A DNA stretch of 53,026 nucleotides from Acrocarpospora pleiomorpha (GTDB lineage: Bacteria > Actinomycetota > Actinomycetes > Streptosporangiales > Streptosporangiaceae): positions 1 through 53,026 of the forward strand of contig NZ_BLAF01000031.1 of the NCBI RefSeq assembly GCF_009687885.1, in the 5' to 3' direction. This document shows, in pieces, positions 31,469 through 40,245 of the stretch (position 1 is the first letter of the stretch; every line of letters starts with the position of its first letter). The notes under the pieces are model-generated. The model was not told the DNA's origin, searched no databases, and worked only from the letters and a program-made list of their open reading frames with translations. The position numbers and the translations under genes are program-made.

Positions 31469-33964
31469 TCACAGGGGCGCCCCTGAACCGGTGTGCACGC
31501 CGGGCGGTCGCAGGAAGGGGAGCGGAGCGCCGCTCACGGCGAGCAGCACACCCGCGGTCCCGGTGGCGAAATCCATCGAGAGGCGGAGCAACTGGTCGCC
31601 GGGGAACGCGAGTCCGTCCCGGTAGGGGAGGGCATGCCAGGCCAGGCCGGGGATCAGATCCGGTTCGGCGAGGACCAGCCCCGCCCGGCCGGCGAACAGG
31701 CCAGGCTGCACGAAGAAGCCGCATCGGGTGACGAGCTGGAGCGCGTCGAGGTCCGCGCGTAGTTCTTCGTCGGGGCGGTGGGTGAGGAATCGGTCCAGCA
31801 CGAGGGCGATTCCGACCGACCCTTCCTCGAGGTAGGGCAATGTTCGCCAGCCCTGGTTCACTTGGAGGGAGCCGTCCTGGGTGCGGATGCATCGCCGCAG
31901 ATCCTGGCGGAGCGCGCGTTCGGCCAGGTCGAGCAGGGCGTGGTCGCCGCTGTGCTCGTAGGCGTGCAGGAACAAGAGCGCGGATCCGCTGGAGCCGTGC
32001 ATGAGCCCTGCCCGCGGGTTGGAGCCACCGCTTAGCTCAGGCACGTCGTCGGGGAGCCGGTCGGCGCAGGCCTCGATGACGGCTTGCGCGTCCAGGCCGA
32101 GGTGCAGCAGGTTCAGCCCGATTCCGGCCAGACCGGTGGACAGGCTGGTGTCCAGCCGCCGCCAGTCCTCGCGCATCGTACGGTCGACCAGGTCGAGCGC
32201 GGTGTCTCGGTGCCCGAATCGATCGAGCGTGTGGGCGATGCCGTGCAATCCGTCATAGAAGCCCAGCGGAGTTCCGGGGGCGGGTTGCGACACCCGGTCC
32301 AGCAGCCAGTCCTCGTATTCCGGGTATCGCCCGGCTCTGGCCGCATCCAGCGCGTAGAGCACACCGGCGGCGCCGTGCGCGAAGTTGACACCGCCTCCTG
32401 GGCGGAACTGCGCGATGTCTCCAGGAAAGAGCCGATCCCGACGACCGGGCGTAGCAGTGGCCAGAATCGCTCGAACCATCGCATCCACGCCGGACGGCCA
32501 CTCGGGGGAGCCCTTGAAGGAGAGCGCATCCACGTCAGCGGCCGGAGGGGTTGCCGCGTCGCCCTGGATGGTTCGCAGGGCGGTGGCGATGGTCTCTGGG
32601 GGGACCGGGAAGGTGGTGGTGATCAGGTGGGCCAGTTGGGTGATCTTGTTGTTGGCCAGGGGGAGCATGATGGTGGCTTGGGGGGCGAACAGGCCGAAGC
32701 AGAGGCAGGCGAGTGAGTAGAGATCGACCTCCGCGCCGCGGCGGTTCGGGGGCGCCAGGAAGGCGGGATGAGCGAGCAGGGAACGGCCCTGGTCCTCGAC
32801 CGGCATGGCCACTTCGAAGTCGATGAGAACCACGCGGCCGGTCTCGGTGACCAGGATGTTGTTGGGGTGCAGGTCGCCGAAGACCACGCCGCGCCGGTGC
32901 AGCGATTCGACCGCGTCCCGGACTCGGGGCAACATCTCCAGCACCCACGCGGTGTATTCGGCGAGGCTCGCCGCCGAGCAGTTGGCCCTGGTCAGCGGGT
33001 AGCGCTGAACCAGCTGGCGCTGCAACGGATTCCCGTCGACGAACTCCATGACGAGGAAGTGGTGCTCACCCAGGGTGAAATAGTCACGATATTCCGGGAC
33101 AGCGTCCAGGCCCTTCAGGCGCTGGAGCATGTCCCGCTCATGCTGGAGCCGAGCCACCGCATCCCGCCCGCCGGCGTCCAGCCCCGCATGCGGCCTGGCC
33201 TCCTTGAGCACCACCCGCTCACCGGTACGCCGTTCCCACCCCAGATACACCCCGCCGCCGTTGGAAAAGTGCATCACCGCCTCGATCTCGTACGGCAACC
33301 CGCCGGTCGTGACCGCATTCCGAGCTTCGAGTTGGGGCTTGAGGAACTCGGGCAACTGAACCCACGGCGGAACGACGAACGAGGGACCGCGAACGTCGGG
33401 GACGAAGTCACCGTCGGCGTTCTCGATCGCGGTGACCTGCTCGCCGCTGTCGTCAAGGCAGTAGCGCGGGACGAAGCCCCCGTAACGGACATACAGCGGC
33501 CCGTCTGCATAGCGGAGGTCGCTGAGGATGTACGGCCCTTCGACGCCGCGCAGGAGCGTATCGAGCTCCTTGAGCGCGAGCTCCAGCTCCGACTCATGCG
33601 GATAAATCGTGACAAGCTTGCCGCTTGATCCCCGAGGGGCGGCTTTCGAGTTGAGCATGGTCACGACCGGAGCGCTGCGCAGGAACTTGAACGGGATGTC
33701 CCTGGGCACGCAGTAGTCCCAGACCGCCCCCAGCACCCGATCCGCGTCCTCAAGCCGGGCCGAAACGTGAATCTTCCAGCCCTGCATCGCGATCTGCCGG
33801 TCAGCCGGCGCGTAGTGCATCCACGTGTCGGTCGGCTGATGCTCCCACCCGACCGGCACCTCCCGGCCGGCTACCGGGAAATCATCATGCTCCGACTGCC
33901 GATTATCCGGCGAATCATAAAAAAGCCGATCCGCCAGGCAATAAAGCTCATACTGGTCATTCAC
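31469..33964 (-). CDS. Class III lanthionine synthetase LanKC (RamC/AmfT type)
   Basis: The 831-residue enzyme begins with a lyase domain (about 1-200; YELYCLADRLFYDSP matches RamC's start), then a kinase domain (about 225-480; Lys in VVLKEARPH, loop FGDLHPNNILVT, DFE in place of DFG), then a LanC-like cyclase (about 515-831; YDGLHGIAHTLDRFG, GLMHGSSGSALLFLH). The LanC zinc ligands are absent, which defines class III. It phosphorylates and eliminates Ser/Thr of the precursor and closes rings. GTG 33964 has AGGGAG six bases upstream and fits RamC; ATG 33970 would abut the ribosome site. It is the first gene of the operon; no ramR-like regulator is nearby. Confidence 0.95.
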   Translation of the reverse strand: MNDQYELYCLADRLFYDSPDNRQSEHDDFPVAGREVPVGWEHQPTDTWMHYAPADRQIAMQGWKIHVSARLEDADRVLGAVWDYCVPRDIPFKFLRSAPVVTMLNSKAAPRGSSGKLVTIYPHESELELALKELDTLLRGVEGPYILSDLRYADGPLYVRYGGFVPRYCLDDSGEQVTAIENADGDFVPDVRGPSFVVPPWVQLPEFLKPQLEARNAVTTGGLPYEIEAVMHFSNGGGVYLGWERRTGERVVLKEARPHAGLDAGGRDAVARLQHERDMLQRLKGLDAVPEYRDYFTLGEHHFLVMEFVDGNPLQRQLVQRYPLTRANCSAASLAEYTAWVLEMLPRVRDAVESLHRRGVVFGDLHPNNILVTETGRVVLIDFEVAMPVEDQGRSLLAHPAFLAPPNRRGAEVDLYSLACLCFGLFAPQATIMLPLANNKITQLAHLITTTFPVPPETIATALRTIQGDAATPPAADVDALSFKGSPEWPSGVDAMVRAILATATPGRRDRLFPGDIAQFRPGGGVNFAHGAAGVLYALDAARAGRYPEYEDWLLDRVSQPAPGTPLGFYDGLHGIAHTLDRFGHRDTALDLVDRTMREDWRRLDTSLSTGLAGIGLNLLHLGLDAQAVIEACADRLPDDVPELSGGSNPRAGLMHGSSGSALLFLHAYEHSGDHALLDLAERALRQDLRRCIRTQDGSLQVNQGWRTLPYLEEGSVGIALVLDRFLTHRPDEELRADLDALQLVTRCGFFVQPGLFAGRAGLVLAEPDLIPGLAWHALPYRDGLAFPGDQLLRLSMDFATGTAGVLLAVSGAPLPFLRPPGVHTGSGAPL

Positions 33965-34394
33965 GGCCATCTCCCTGCTTTCCTCTACAGAGAGAATTCC
34001 GGATAACCCGATGAGTTCCTAGTTACAAATTCAACCAATGACGTATGGGCAAACATCACGGGTCCAGCCATGAACCAGGCCTCGACCTGCGCCGGAACCG
34101 GAGGCGAATATTACTCACGAACAGGCCGACCCTCGATCAATCTTGCCGGCCACCCCATCGCCATCCATCTATTTTTCCAATTATATGCGAACGAACAGCG
34201 CGATCTACGGACAGTCGGGAAAAGTCGAATACCCCAGCCCGCAGCCACAAGAAGGACCTGCTGAAACATTCACGGAATCACCTAACGAGCGAATTGCCAC
34301 CTTTTGGCCGCTCAACGTGCACGGAAGGTCCAACCAAGGGCTTCTCCAGACTCGTACCGCTTCGATCAGGTTTTGACACGCCGTCAGAGGCGCG
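33965..34394. other. AT-richer intergenic stretch upstream of the lanthipeptide operon
   Basis: No gene is supported. The first 100 bp should hold the lanKC promoter; TTGTAA and TATCCG, 17 bp apart on the minus strand around 34001-34028, are a weak candidate. The rest is clearly lower in GC than its surroundings and has no family resemblance in any frame. Confidence 0.4.
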
Positions 34395-34960
34395 GTGACC
34401 ATCGGCCCTTGCGAGCGAGTGCCCCAACGGCCGAGCCCATCCCCCAGCCCATCGCCAAGCCCCAGCCCTTCTCCGAGCCCCCCACCCGGCTGCTCAGGCG
34501 CGGTCGTCTGCTCAGGCTTCGAGGACCAGACCGGATCCACCCCCAGCGGCACCTGGCAGGTCGTCACCCCCAACTGCTCAGGCACCGGCACCGCCACAAT
34601 CGACACCACGACGGCCCATTCCGGCACCCGATCCCTGCGCATCACCGGCGGCGGCAACTACTGCAACCACGTCTTCGCCGCCACCACCGCCAACGTCTCC
34701 ACCATCGCCCCCGTCGTGTACGCCCGGCTATGGATCAGACACACCACCGCCCACCCCGCCAACCACATCACCATGATCACCATGGCCGACTCCACCACCG
34801 GCGGCCGTGACCTCCGCCTGGGCGGCCAGAACGCCGCCCTCCAGTGGAACCGCGAACTCGACGACGCCGCCCTCCCCGAACAGAGCCCCACCGGCGTATC
34901 CCAAAGCCGCCCCCTCCCCACCGCCCGCTGGGTCTGCCTCCGCTTGACGCCCAGTGGCTC
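34395..34960 (+). pseudogene. Fragment of a secreted polysaccharide-active or lectin-like protein
   Basis: The frame begins with a Ser-Pro linker (about ten SP units) and then encodes a beta-rich domain: CSGFEDQTGSTPSGTWQVV, SGTRSLRITGGGNYCNHVF, and VYARLWIRHTTAHPANHITM. This resembles the C-terminal jelly-roll domain of exported actinomycete polysaccharide enzymes. No signal peptide or catalytic domain precedes the linker, and after TARWVCLRL the family-like sequence stops and the frame runs on over the CoA-binding gene. I infer loss of both ends. Ligand and parent enzyme are unknown. Confidence 0.65.
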
Positions 34961-35074
34961 CGCCGCACCACCCCACTCTCCTGCTGAAACACCGGCTACC
35001 CGGGGGCCGTACCACAACCCAAACGGCCCCCGGAAAACCGGATGTTTCCCGACATCCCGCATGTTGAAGAGACC

Positions 35075-35488
35075 ATGGACGACCGTTTCGCCGACTTGGC
35101 TGTCATCCGGCGGCTCCTGCACGACACCCAGACCTGGGCCTTCGTCGGACTGGCCAACAACCCCACCCGAACCGCGTACGACCAGGCCAGACTCCTCCAG
35201 CACCGCGGCAAGACCATCATCCCCGTGCACCCCCACGCCGAGCCCGTCCTCGGCGAAAAGGGCTACCCCACCCTCACCGACATCCCCACCCCCGTAGACG
35301 TGGTGGCCATCTACCGCCGCTCCCCCCACGCCCCCGAAGCCATAACCCAAGCAATCACCATCCACGCCAAAGCCGTCTGGCTCCCCCTCAACGTCATCGC
35401 CATCCCCGCAGCCCTCCGCGCCCAAGCAGCAGGCTTAGACGTGGTCATGGACCGCTGCCCCGCCGTCGAATGGGCCCTCCGCCGCTAG
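35075..35488 (+). CDS. CoA-binding (Rossmann) protein, YccU type
   Basis: The 137-residue single-domain protein has the CoA_binding_2 pattern: IRRLLHDTQTWAFVGLANNP with the nucleotide loop, GKTIIPVHPHAEPVLGEKGY, and IPTPVDVVAIYRRSPHAPEA, ending VVMDRCPAVEW with the conserved Cys. Such proteins bind CoA in a Rossmann fold and may be regulatory; their exact role is unclear. ATG 35075 (MDDRFADLAVI) has GAAGAG close upstream; an in-frame ATG at 35042 would add 11 residues. It stands alone next to a secreted-protein remnant. Confidence 0.9.
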   Translation: MDDRFADLAVIRRLLHDTQTWAFVGLANNPTRTAYDQARLLQHRGKTIIPVHPHAEPVLGEKGYPTLTDIPTPVDVVAIYRRSPHAPEAITQAITIHAKAVWLPLNVIAIPAALRAQAAGLDVVMDRCPAVEWALRR

Positions 35489-35584
35489 AGACCAAAGCAG
35501 GTCAGACCAAAGCCCCAGAGACTACCCCGTCGGATAGCTGACGGGTCAACGTCCGCAGAAAGCGCATTGTCCCCAGAGCATGGA

Positions 35585-35884
35585 CTAACTGGCCTCACGG
35601 AGCGGGTGGAGTTGGACGCTGAGACGCAGTTCCAATGCCTCTGCGAGGCGTTCCAGCATAGGGATGGTGGGCATGGTGCCACCCGCTTCGAACCGCGCCA
35701 CAGCCGGCTGCTTCAACCCCGCCCGCTCGGCCAACTCGGTCTGAGTGAGGCCAAGCTCCTCACGGCGGAGCCGTACGGCTTCGCCCAGTTCGAAACGGAT
35801 GCGGGCGGCCTCGTAGGCGGCCCCGGCCCCGGGACGGCTCATGATCTCGGCACGCTTCTCGGACCACGCCTTACGCTCAGCCAT
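35585..35884 (-). CDS. HigA-like XRE antitoxin
   Basis: The 99-residue protein has an N-terminal charged segment (MAERKAWSEKRAEIMSRPG) and a helix-turn-helix (VRLRREELGLTQTELAERAG, LKQPAVARFEAGGTMP) ending with ERLAEALELRLSVQL. This matches antitoxins of HigBA/RelBE-like modules, which neutralise the toxin and repress the operon. GAGGAG lies eight bases before ATG 35884, and the toxin stop is five bases upstream, the toxin-first order typical of higBA. The palindrome at the operon start is its likely operator. Confidence 0.9.
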   Translation of the reverse strand: MAERKAWSEKRAEIMSRPGAGAAYEAARIRFELGEAVRLRREELGLTQTELAERAGLKQPAVARFEAGGTMPTIPMLERLAEALELRLSVQLHPLREAS

Positions 35885-35889
35885 GCCAC

Positions 35890-36234
35890 TCACTCCTCGT
35901 CCACCGTGTGAGCCTCGGCGACACATCGCTCCATGGCCCGCACCGCTCGTTCGACCTCAGCGGTTTCGCGCATTCGCTGCTTGCGGAACACCGTCAGCAG
36001 GATGATGCGCCTGCCTGACGCGATCCAATAGCTGATGCGCACCGCCTCACGAGAGAGATGGAACCGGAGTTCCCGAAGTTTGCCGCGTAGTTGTCTCGTG
36101 TACGGCTCGTCGAGGAGCACTCCTCGCTCAGCCAACAGGTCGACATAGAAGGCGGCCGTCTCCTGGTCCTCCTGATTGAGCGAGTCGAACCACTTGTCGA
36201 CCTCGGGTTCGAGCTCCACCTCTCCCCAATTCAT
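35890..36234 (-). CDS. HigB-like RelE/ParE-superfamily toxin
   Basis: The 114-residue protein matches the Gp49/HigB-like toxin family: EVELEPEVDKWFDSLNQED at the start, then YTRQLRGKLRELRFHLSREA and SGRRIILLTVFRKQRMRET, whose Arg/Lys/His residues sit where ribosome-dependent RNases of this fold act. It precedes the antitoxin gene. ATG 36234 lies only nine bases after a TATAAC -10-like box, so the mRNA may be nearly leaderless; a GTG at codon 6 has GGGGAG upstream and is an alternative start. mRNA cleavage is inferred from the family. Confidence 0.88.
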   Translation of the reverse strand: MNWGEVELEPEVDKWFDSLNQEDQETAAFYVDLLAERGVLLDEPYTRQLRGKLRELRFHLSREAVRISYWIASGRRIILLTVFRKQRMRETAEVERAVRAMERCVAEAHTVDEE

Positions 36235-36248
36235 AACATGAATGTTAT
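36233..36248. promoter_or_regulatory. Operator of the toxin-antitoxin operon
   Basis: ATAACAT, two bases, ATGTTAT: a perfect 16-bp palindrome that overlaps both the toxin start codon and a TATAAC -10-like box. Binding of the HTH antitoxin here would shut off the operon. Confidence 0.75.
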
Positions 36249-36370
36249 AGGGAAGGCAAGTGCCACAACCCTGGAATAGGACATCAGCCTAGGTCGACAA
36301 CGAGACCAGCCTGCTTGAAAGGCGAGCCAACATCAGTCCTGGAGAACGCGCAGGACGTCACGTGGATCTC

Positions 36371-37747
36371 TCAGCAGCGTAGGCGGGGGGCGAGGTCCGC
36401 GTAATCCGGGACGCGGTCCAGGTATTCCGCTGTCGCGAAGTCGAGGAAGCGGTCGATGTCGGACTCGTTGGAGGCCAGGCCGAGGGAGACGCGGACGGCG
36501 CCGCCGCTGGGGAGGCCCAACGCGTGGAGGTAGTCGTCGAGGGTTAGGTCGGCGTGGAAGTAGGGGCCGGCGAGGAGGGATTCGTCGATGGCGAAGGCGC
36601 GTTCGCCGGCGCCGGGGTTGCAGAAGCAGCCGGTGCGGAGGGAGATGCCGGCGGCGGCGGAGGAGCGGGCGACGTCGCGTTCGTCGATGACGTCGCCGTC
36701 GGGGGTGCGGAAGTTGAAGGTGACGGTGGCGCCGCGGTCGTGGGTGTTAGTAGGGCCATAAATGCTGACAAAAGGAGCGCCGTTCGCGTGGCGGAGAGCG
36801 GTGAGGCGGTCTAGGAGGATGCCGGTCAGGGTGGTGACGTGGGTGTGGATGGCGTCGATGCCGATGCTCGCGATCCAGCCGAGGCCGATTTCGACGTCGG
36901 GGATGGAGAGGAAGTTGAGCGTGCCGTCCTCGAAGGCGCTCTCGTCCTCGTTGAAGACGTGCCAGTTGCCGTACGCGCTGACGGCCTTGATCGTCCCGCC
37001 CGCGAACCATGGCCGGATAAGTCGGGATAAAGCCTCGCGGCGGGCGATCAGGCAGCCGACGCCGGTCGGGTAGCCGAAGATTTTGTACCAGCTGACCGGC
37101 ACGAAGTCGGGATGGATCTCGCTGAGGTCGAGGCGGTTGGCGGGCACGAAGGCGGCGGCGTCGAGCAGCACGTCGTAGCCCCGCGCGCGGGCTTCGGTGA
37201 CCCACCGAAGCGGGTGCTGCACCCCGGTGAAGTTGCTCTGGGCGGGAAAGGCGAGCAGTCCCCGGGTCCCATCCAGGGCGTAGAGCAGTTCTCCTTCGTC
37301 CACTCGCAGCTCAGGACTGACCATTCCGACGGTCGTGACCTCACCGCCACGCGCTCGCGCGTACTCCCGAATGCCGTTGACCGAATTGTGGTTATCACTG
37401 GTCAGCACGAGGCGGGCATCCGGCCCGAACGGGTATGCCTCTCCGACCAGCCGGCAGGCTCCGGTGGCGTTGGAGGTGAAGATCACCGCGTACTCGTCGG
37501 GTGCGGCGTTGAAATAGGCGAGGATGGCCGCCCGGGTGCGATCCACCAGTGCGGTCGCCGCGCTGGAGGTGGGATTCTCCGAATGCGGATTCCCGTAGCA
37601 TCCGCCGATGACCCGTTCGGCGTGGGCGCGGATCTGGTGCCGCGAGGGCAGCCCTGACCCCGTGTAATCGAGGTAGACGTGCCCCCGCGCGTCAAGATAG
37701 GAGTATTCGGCGTCCCGAAGGTCCACCAATCCGAGCTTTACGGACAT
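36371..37747 (-). CDS. Moco-sulfurase-like class V aminotransferase (cysteine desulfurase family)
   Basis: The 458-residue PLP enzyme has YLDYTGSGLPSRHQIRAH, FTSNATGACRLVGEAYPF, PLP-site DVLLDAAAFVP, and the Schiff-base lysine in VPVSWYKIFGYPTGVGCLIA, the form seen in the N-terminal NifS-like domain of molybdenum cofactor sulfurases. A Cys-rich active loop RTGCFCNPGAGE carries the persulfide Cys. No MOSC domain is attached, so it may supply sulfur to an unknown acceptor. ATG 37747 is chosen because GGGGAG lies just upstream; an ATG 33 bases earlier is possible. Neighbours give no pathway clue. Confidence 0.88.
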   Translation of the reverse strand: MSVKLGLVDLRDAEYSYLDARGHVYLDYTGSGLPSRHQIRAHAERVIGGCYGNPHSENPTSSAATALVDRTRAAILAYFNAAPDEYAVIFTSNATGACRLVGEAYPFGPDARLVLTSDNHNSVNGIREYARARGGEVTTVGMVSPELRVDEGELLYALDGTRGLLAFPAQSNFTGVQHPLRWVTEARARGYDVLLDAAAFVPANRLDLSEIHPDFVPVSWYKIFGYPTGVGCLIARREALSRLIRPWFAGGTIKAVSAYGNWHVFNEDESAFEDGTLNFLSIPDVEIGLGWIASIGIDAIHTHVTTLTGILLDRLTALRHANGAPFVSIYGPTNTHDRGATVTFNFRTPDGDVIDERDVARSSAAAGISLRTGCFCNPGAGERAFAIDESLLAGPYFHADLTLDDYLHALGLPSGGAVRVSLGLASNESDIDRFLDFATAEYLDRVPDYADLAPRLRC

Positions 37748-37828
37748 ATGCTCCCCAAGCGCCCGTGAATGCATCAACACACTAATATCAGCTCGAATTG
37801 GTGCAATTTGCTTACTACAGGGTGATAT

Positions 37829-38824
37829 CTAGCTGGACTCCCTTACCACCAGTTCCGTCGGCATGATCACCGGATCGGCCGACCCGCCCTCGAACAGGCC
37901 GAGCAGCTGGCTGACCACCGCCAGCGCCTGAGCGGCCATCGGACTACGCACCGTCGTCAACGGCGGATCGGTGTAGAGGGCGGCCTCGATGTCGTCATAT
38001 CCGACCACCGCGACATCGTCCGGCACTCGCCGACCGGCCTGCCGCAACGCGCGCAACGCCCCGATCGCCATTAAATCGTTGGCCGCGAACACCGCGTCCA
38101 GCCCCGGATCATCCTCAAGCAACTGGCACATCGCCTGATCGCCGGAAACCCGGGTGAAATCCCCAACCGCGATGATCGACCGCCGCCCGGTGTCGCGGAG
38201 CGTGTCCCGATACCCGGTCAACCGGTCCTGCGCCGCGATCATGTCCAGCGGCCCGGAGATCGTCGCGATCCGCCGCCGCCCGCGCCCCAGCAGGTGGCGG
38301 ACCGCCTGCGCGGCCCCGTCATAGTTGTCGTTGTCCACATACGGCACCGAAGGCGCCGACACCGGCTTCCCGAAGGACGCGATCGGCAACCCCATCCGCA
38401 CCAAAGCCGCCGGCAACGGGTCGGCGCCGTAGAAGGACACCAGCATGACCCCGTCCACGTGCCCGGCGGCGATGTACTCCTGCACCCGCAACCGGCTCTC
38501 GTCCGAAGCCGCCAGCATGAGCACGACCTGCTTGCTGGCCGCCTCCAGGGCCCGGCTGGCGGACCGGACCACGGCGGAGAACATCGGATCGTCGGAGAAC
38601 AGCCCGGCGGGCGGGTCGGAGACGATGAGCGCGATCGAGTTGGTCCGCTGGGTGACCAGGCTGCGCGCGACCGAGTTGGGCACGTAGCCCAGCTCGTTGA
38701 CCGCGCGCAGCACGACCTCGCGAAAATCCGGAGTGACCGTCGTGTCGCCGTTCACGACCCGGGAGACGGTCGACTTGGACACACCGGCCCTGGCGGCGAC
38801 CGCCTCCAAGGTGGGACGTTTCAT
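37829..38824 (-). CDS. LacI family regulator of the beta-glucan operon
   Basis: The 331-residue repressor has the N-terminal HTH TLEAVAARAGVSKSTVSRVV with hinge YVPNSVARSLVTQRT, and a periplasmic-binding-like effector domain (ALIVSDPPAGLFSDDPMF, DAVFAANDLMAIGALRAL, VVGYDDIEAALYTDPPLTTV). It overlaps the stop of the GH1 gene (ATGA) and closes the sugar operon. It resembles CebR/BglR-type regulators of beta-glucoside uptake. Likely sites are the palindromes centred near 43542, 43624, 43694 and 43784; an oligoglucoside made by the GH16 enzyme is the probable inducer (inference). Confidence 0.94.
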   Translation of the reverse strand: MKRPTLEAVAARAGVSKSTVSRVVNGDTTVTPDFREVVLRAVNELGYVPNSVARSLVTQRTNSIALIVSDPPAGLFSDDPMFSAVVRSASRALEAASKQVVLMLAASDESRLRVQEYIAAGHVDGVMLVSFYGADPLPAALVRMGLPIASFGKPVSAPSVPYVDNDNYDGAAQAVRHLLGRGRRRIATISGPLDMIAAQDRLTGYRDTLRDTGRRSIIAVGDFTRVSGDQAMCQLLEDDPGLDAVFAANDLMAIGALRALRQAGRRVPDDVAVVGYDDIEAALYTDPPLTTVRSPMAAQALAVVSQLLGLFEGGSADPVIMPTELVVRESS

Positions 38825-40245
38825 GCAATTCCGTTTCGCTGGATGACCCCGCGATACCACAGCGCGCTGTCCTTGAGCAGGCGGCGCTGGGTGCCGTAGT
38901 CGACGCGGACGATGCCGAACCTCAGGTGGTAACCCTCGGCCCATTCGAAATTGTCCAGCAATGACCAGACGAGGTAACCCCGCAGATCCGCGCCCGCCTC
39001 GATGGCGGCGTGCGCGGCCCGGAGATGACCGTCCAGGTAGGCTACCCGGTCGGCGTCCGGGACCCGGTCGCCGACCACGACGTCGTCGAAGGCGGCGCCG
39101 TTCTCGGTGACGATCAGCCCGACTTCGGGGTAGTCCTGGCTTAGCCGTACGAGCAGGGAGGAAAGCCCTGACGGGATGATGGGCCAGCCCATCGCGGTGG
39201 ACGGCACGTCCAGGCTGGCGAAGCCGATGCCCTCCGAGCCCGGGTATGCCTCGTTGGCCGGGGTGCCCGGGGCCGACTCGACGATGCACGGGTTGTAGTA
39301 GTTGATCCCGAGCAGGTCGATCGGCTGGTTGATGATCGCCAGGTCGCCGTCCTTGATGTGGTCGAGGCCGCCGTGCCGGGCCGCGATCTCCAGCACCTCC
39401 GGCGGGTAGATCCCGCGCAGGGCGGGGTCGATGAACTGCCGGTTGAGCAGGGCGTCGATCCGGTCGACGGCTTCCCGGTCGACGTCGGAGATCTCCGCAG
39501 CGGGGTCGAGCGCCTGCGCGGGCGTCACCACCGGGGCCAGGTTGAGGGTGAGCGCGAGCTCCCCGGTCAGCGCCCGCGCGGCCAGACCGTGCGCGAGCAA
39601 CAGGTGGTGCGCGGCCTTGAACGCGTCCGCCTCCGACCGGCGCCCCGGCGCGTGCACCCCGCTGCAGTAGCCGAGGAACGCCGACACCCACGGCTCGTTC
39701 AAGGTGGTCCAGGTCCGCACCCGATCCCCAAGCCGCGCATGTACGGCTTGCGCGTAATCACCGAACCGGTAAGCCGTATCCCGATTGGCCCACCCACCCC
39801 GATCCTCCAGATTCTGCGGAAGATCCCAGTGATAAAGCGTGACATAGGGCGTGATCCCCGCCCCCAGCAGCTCGTCCACGAGCTTGTCGTAGAAGTCCAG
39901 ACCGCGCGGATTGACCGGCCCGGACCCGTCCGGCACGATCCGCGGCCACGCCGTGGAGAACCGGTAGACGCCGAGCCCGAGCCCGGCCATCAACCCGACG
40001 TCCTCCCGGTAGCGGTGGTAGTGGTCGCAGGCCACGTCGCCGGTGTGCCCGTCGGCCACCCGTCCGGGCGTGCGCGCGAAGGTGTCCCAGATCGACGGCC
40101 CGCGGCCGTCCTCGCGCGCGGCCCCCTCGATCTGGTAAGAGGCGGTGGCCGCGCCCCAGATGAAGCCGTCCGGAAAGACCACGGAATGAGCCTGTGTCGA
40201 GGGCTCGACCTTCCCGTGCCCCCGAGTCTCGATGGTCGACGTCAT
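38821..40245 (-). CDS. GH1 beta-glucosidase
   Basis: The 474-residue enzyme has N-terminal FPDGFIWGAATASYQIEGA, acid/base Glu in WTTLNEPWVSAFLGY, substrate strand LLGINYYNPCIV, and nucleophile Glu in GLIVTENGAAFDD, ending LLDNFEWAEGYHLRFGIV. Length is standard for GH1, and no signal peptide means a cytoplasmic enzyme that splits imported beta-oligoglucosides. ATG 40245 overlaps the stop of permease 2. Within the locus it completes the path from the secreted GH16 through the ABC importer. Cellobiose or laminaribiose are both plausible substrates. Confidence 0.95.
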   Translation of the reverse strand: MTSTIETRGHGKVEPSTQAHSVVFPDGFIWGAATASYQIEGAAREDGRGPSIWDTFARTPGRVADGHTGDVACDHYHRYREDVGLMAGLGLGVYRFSTAWPRIVPDGSGPVNPRGLDFYDKLVDELLGAGITPYVTLYHWDLPQNLEDRGGWANRDTAYRFGDYAQAVHARLGDRVRTWTTLNEPWVSAFLGYCSGVHAPGRRSEADAFKAAHHLLLAHGLAARALTGELALTLNLAPVVTPAQALDPAAEISDVDREAVDRIDALLNRQFIDPALRGIYPPEVLEIAARHGGLDHIKDGDLAIINQPIDLLGINYYNPCIVESAPGTPANEAYPGSEGIGFASLDVPSTAMGWPIIPSGLSSLLVRLSQDYPEVGLIVTENGAAFDDVVVGDRVPDADRVAYLDGHLRAAHAAIEAGADLRGYLVWSLLDNFEWAEGYHLRFGIVRVDYGTQRRLLKDSALWYRGVIQRNGIA

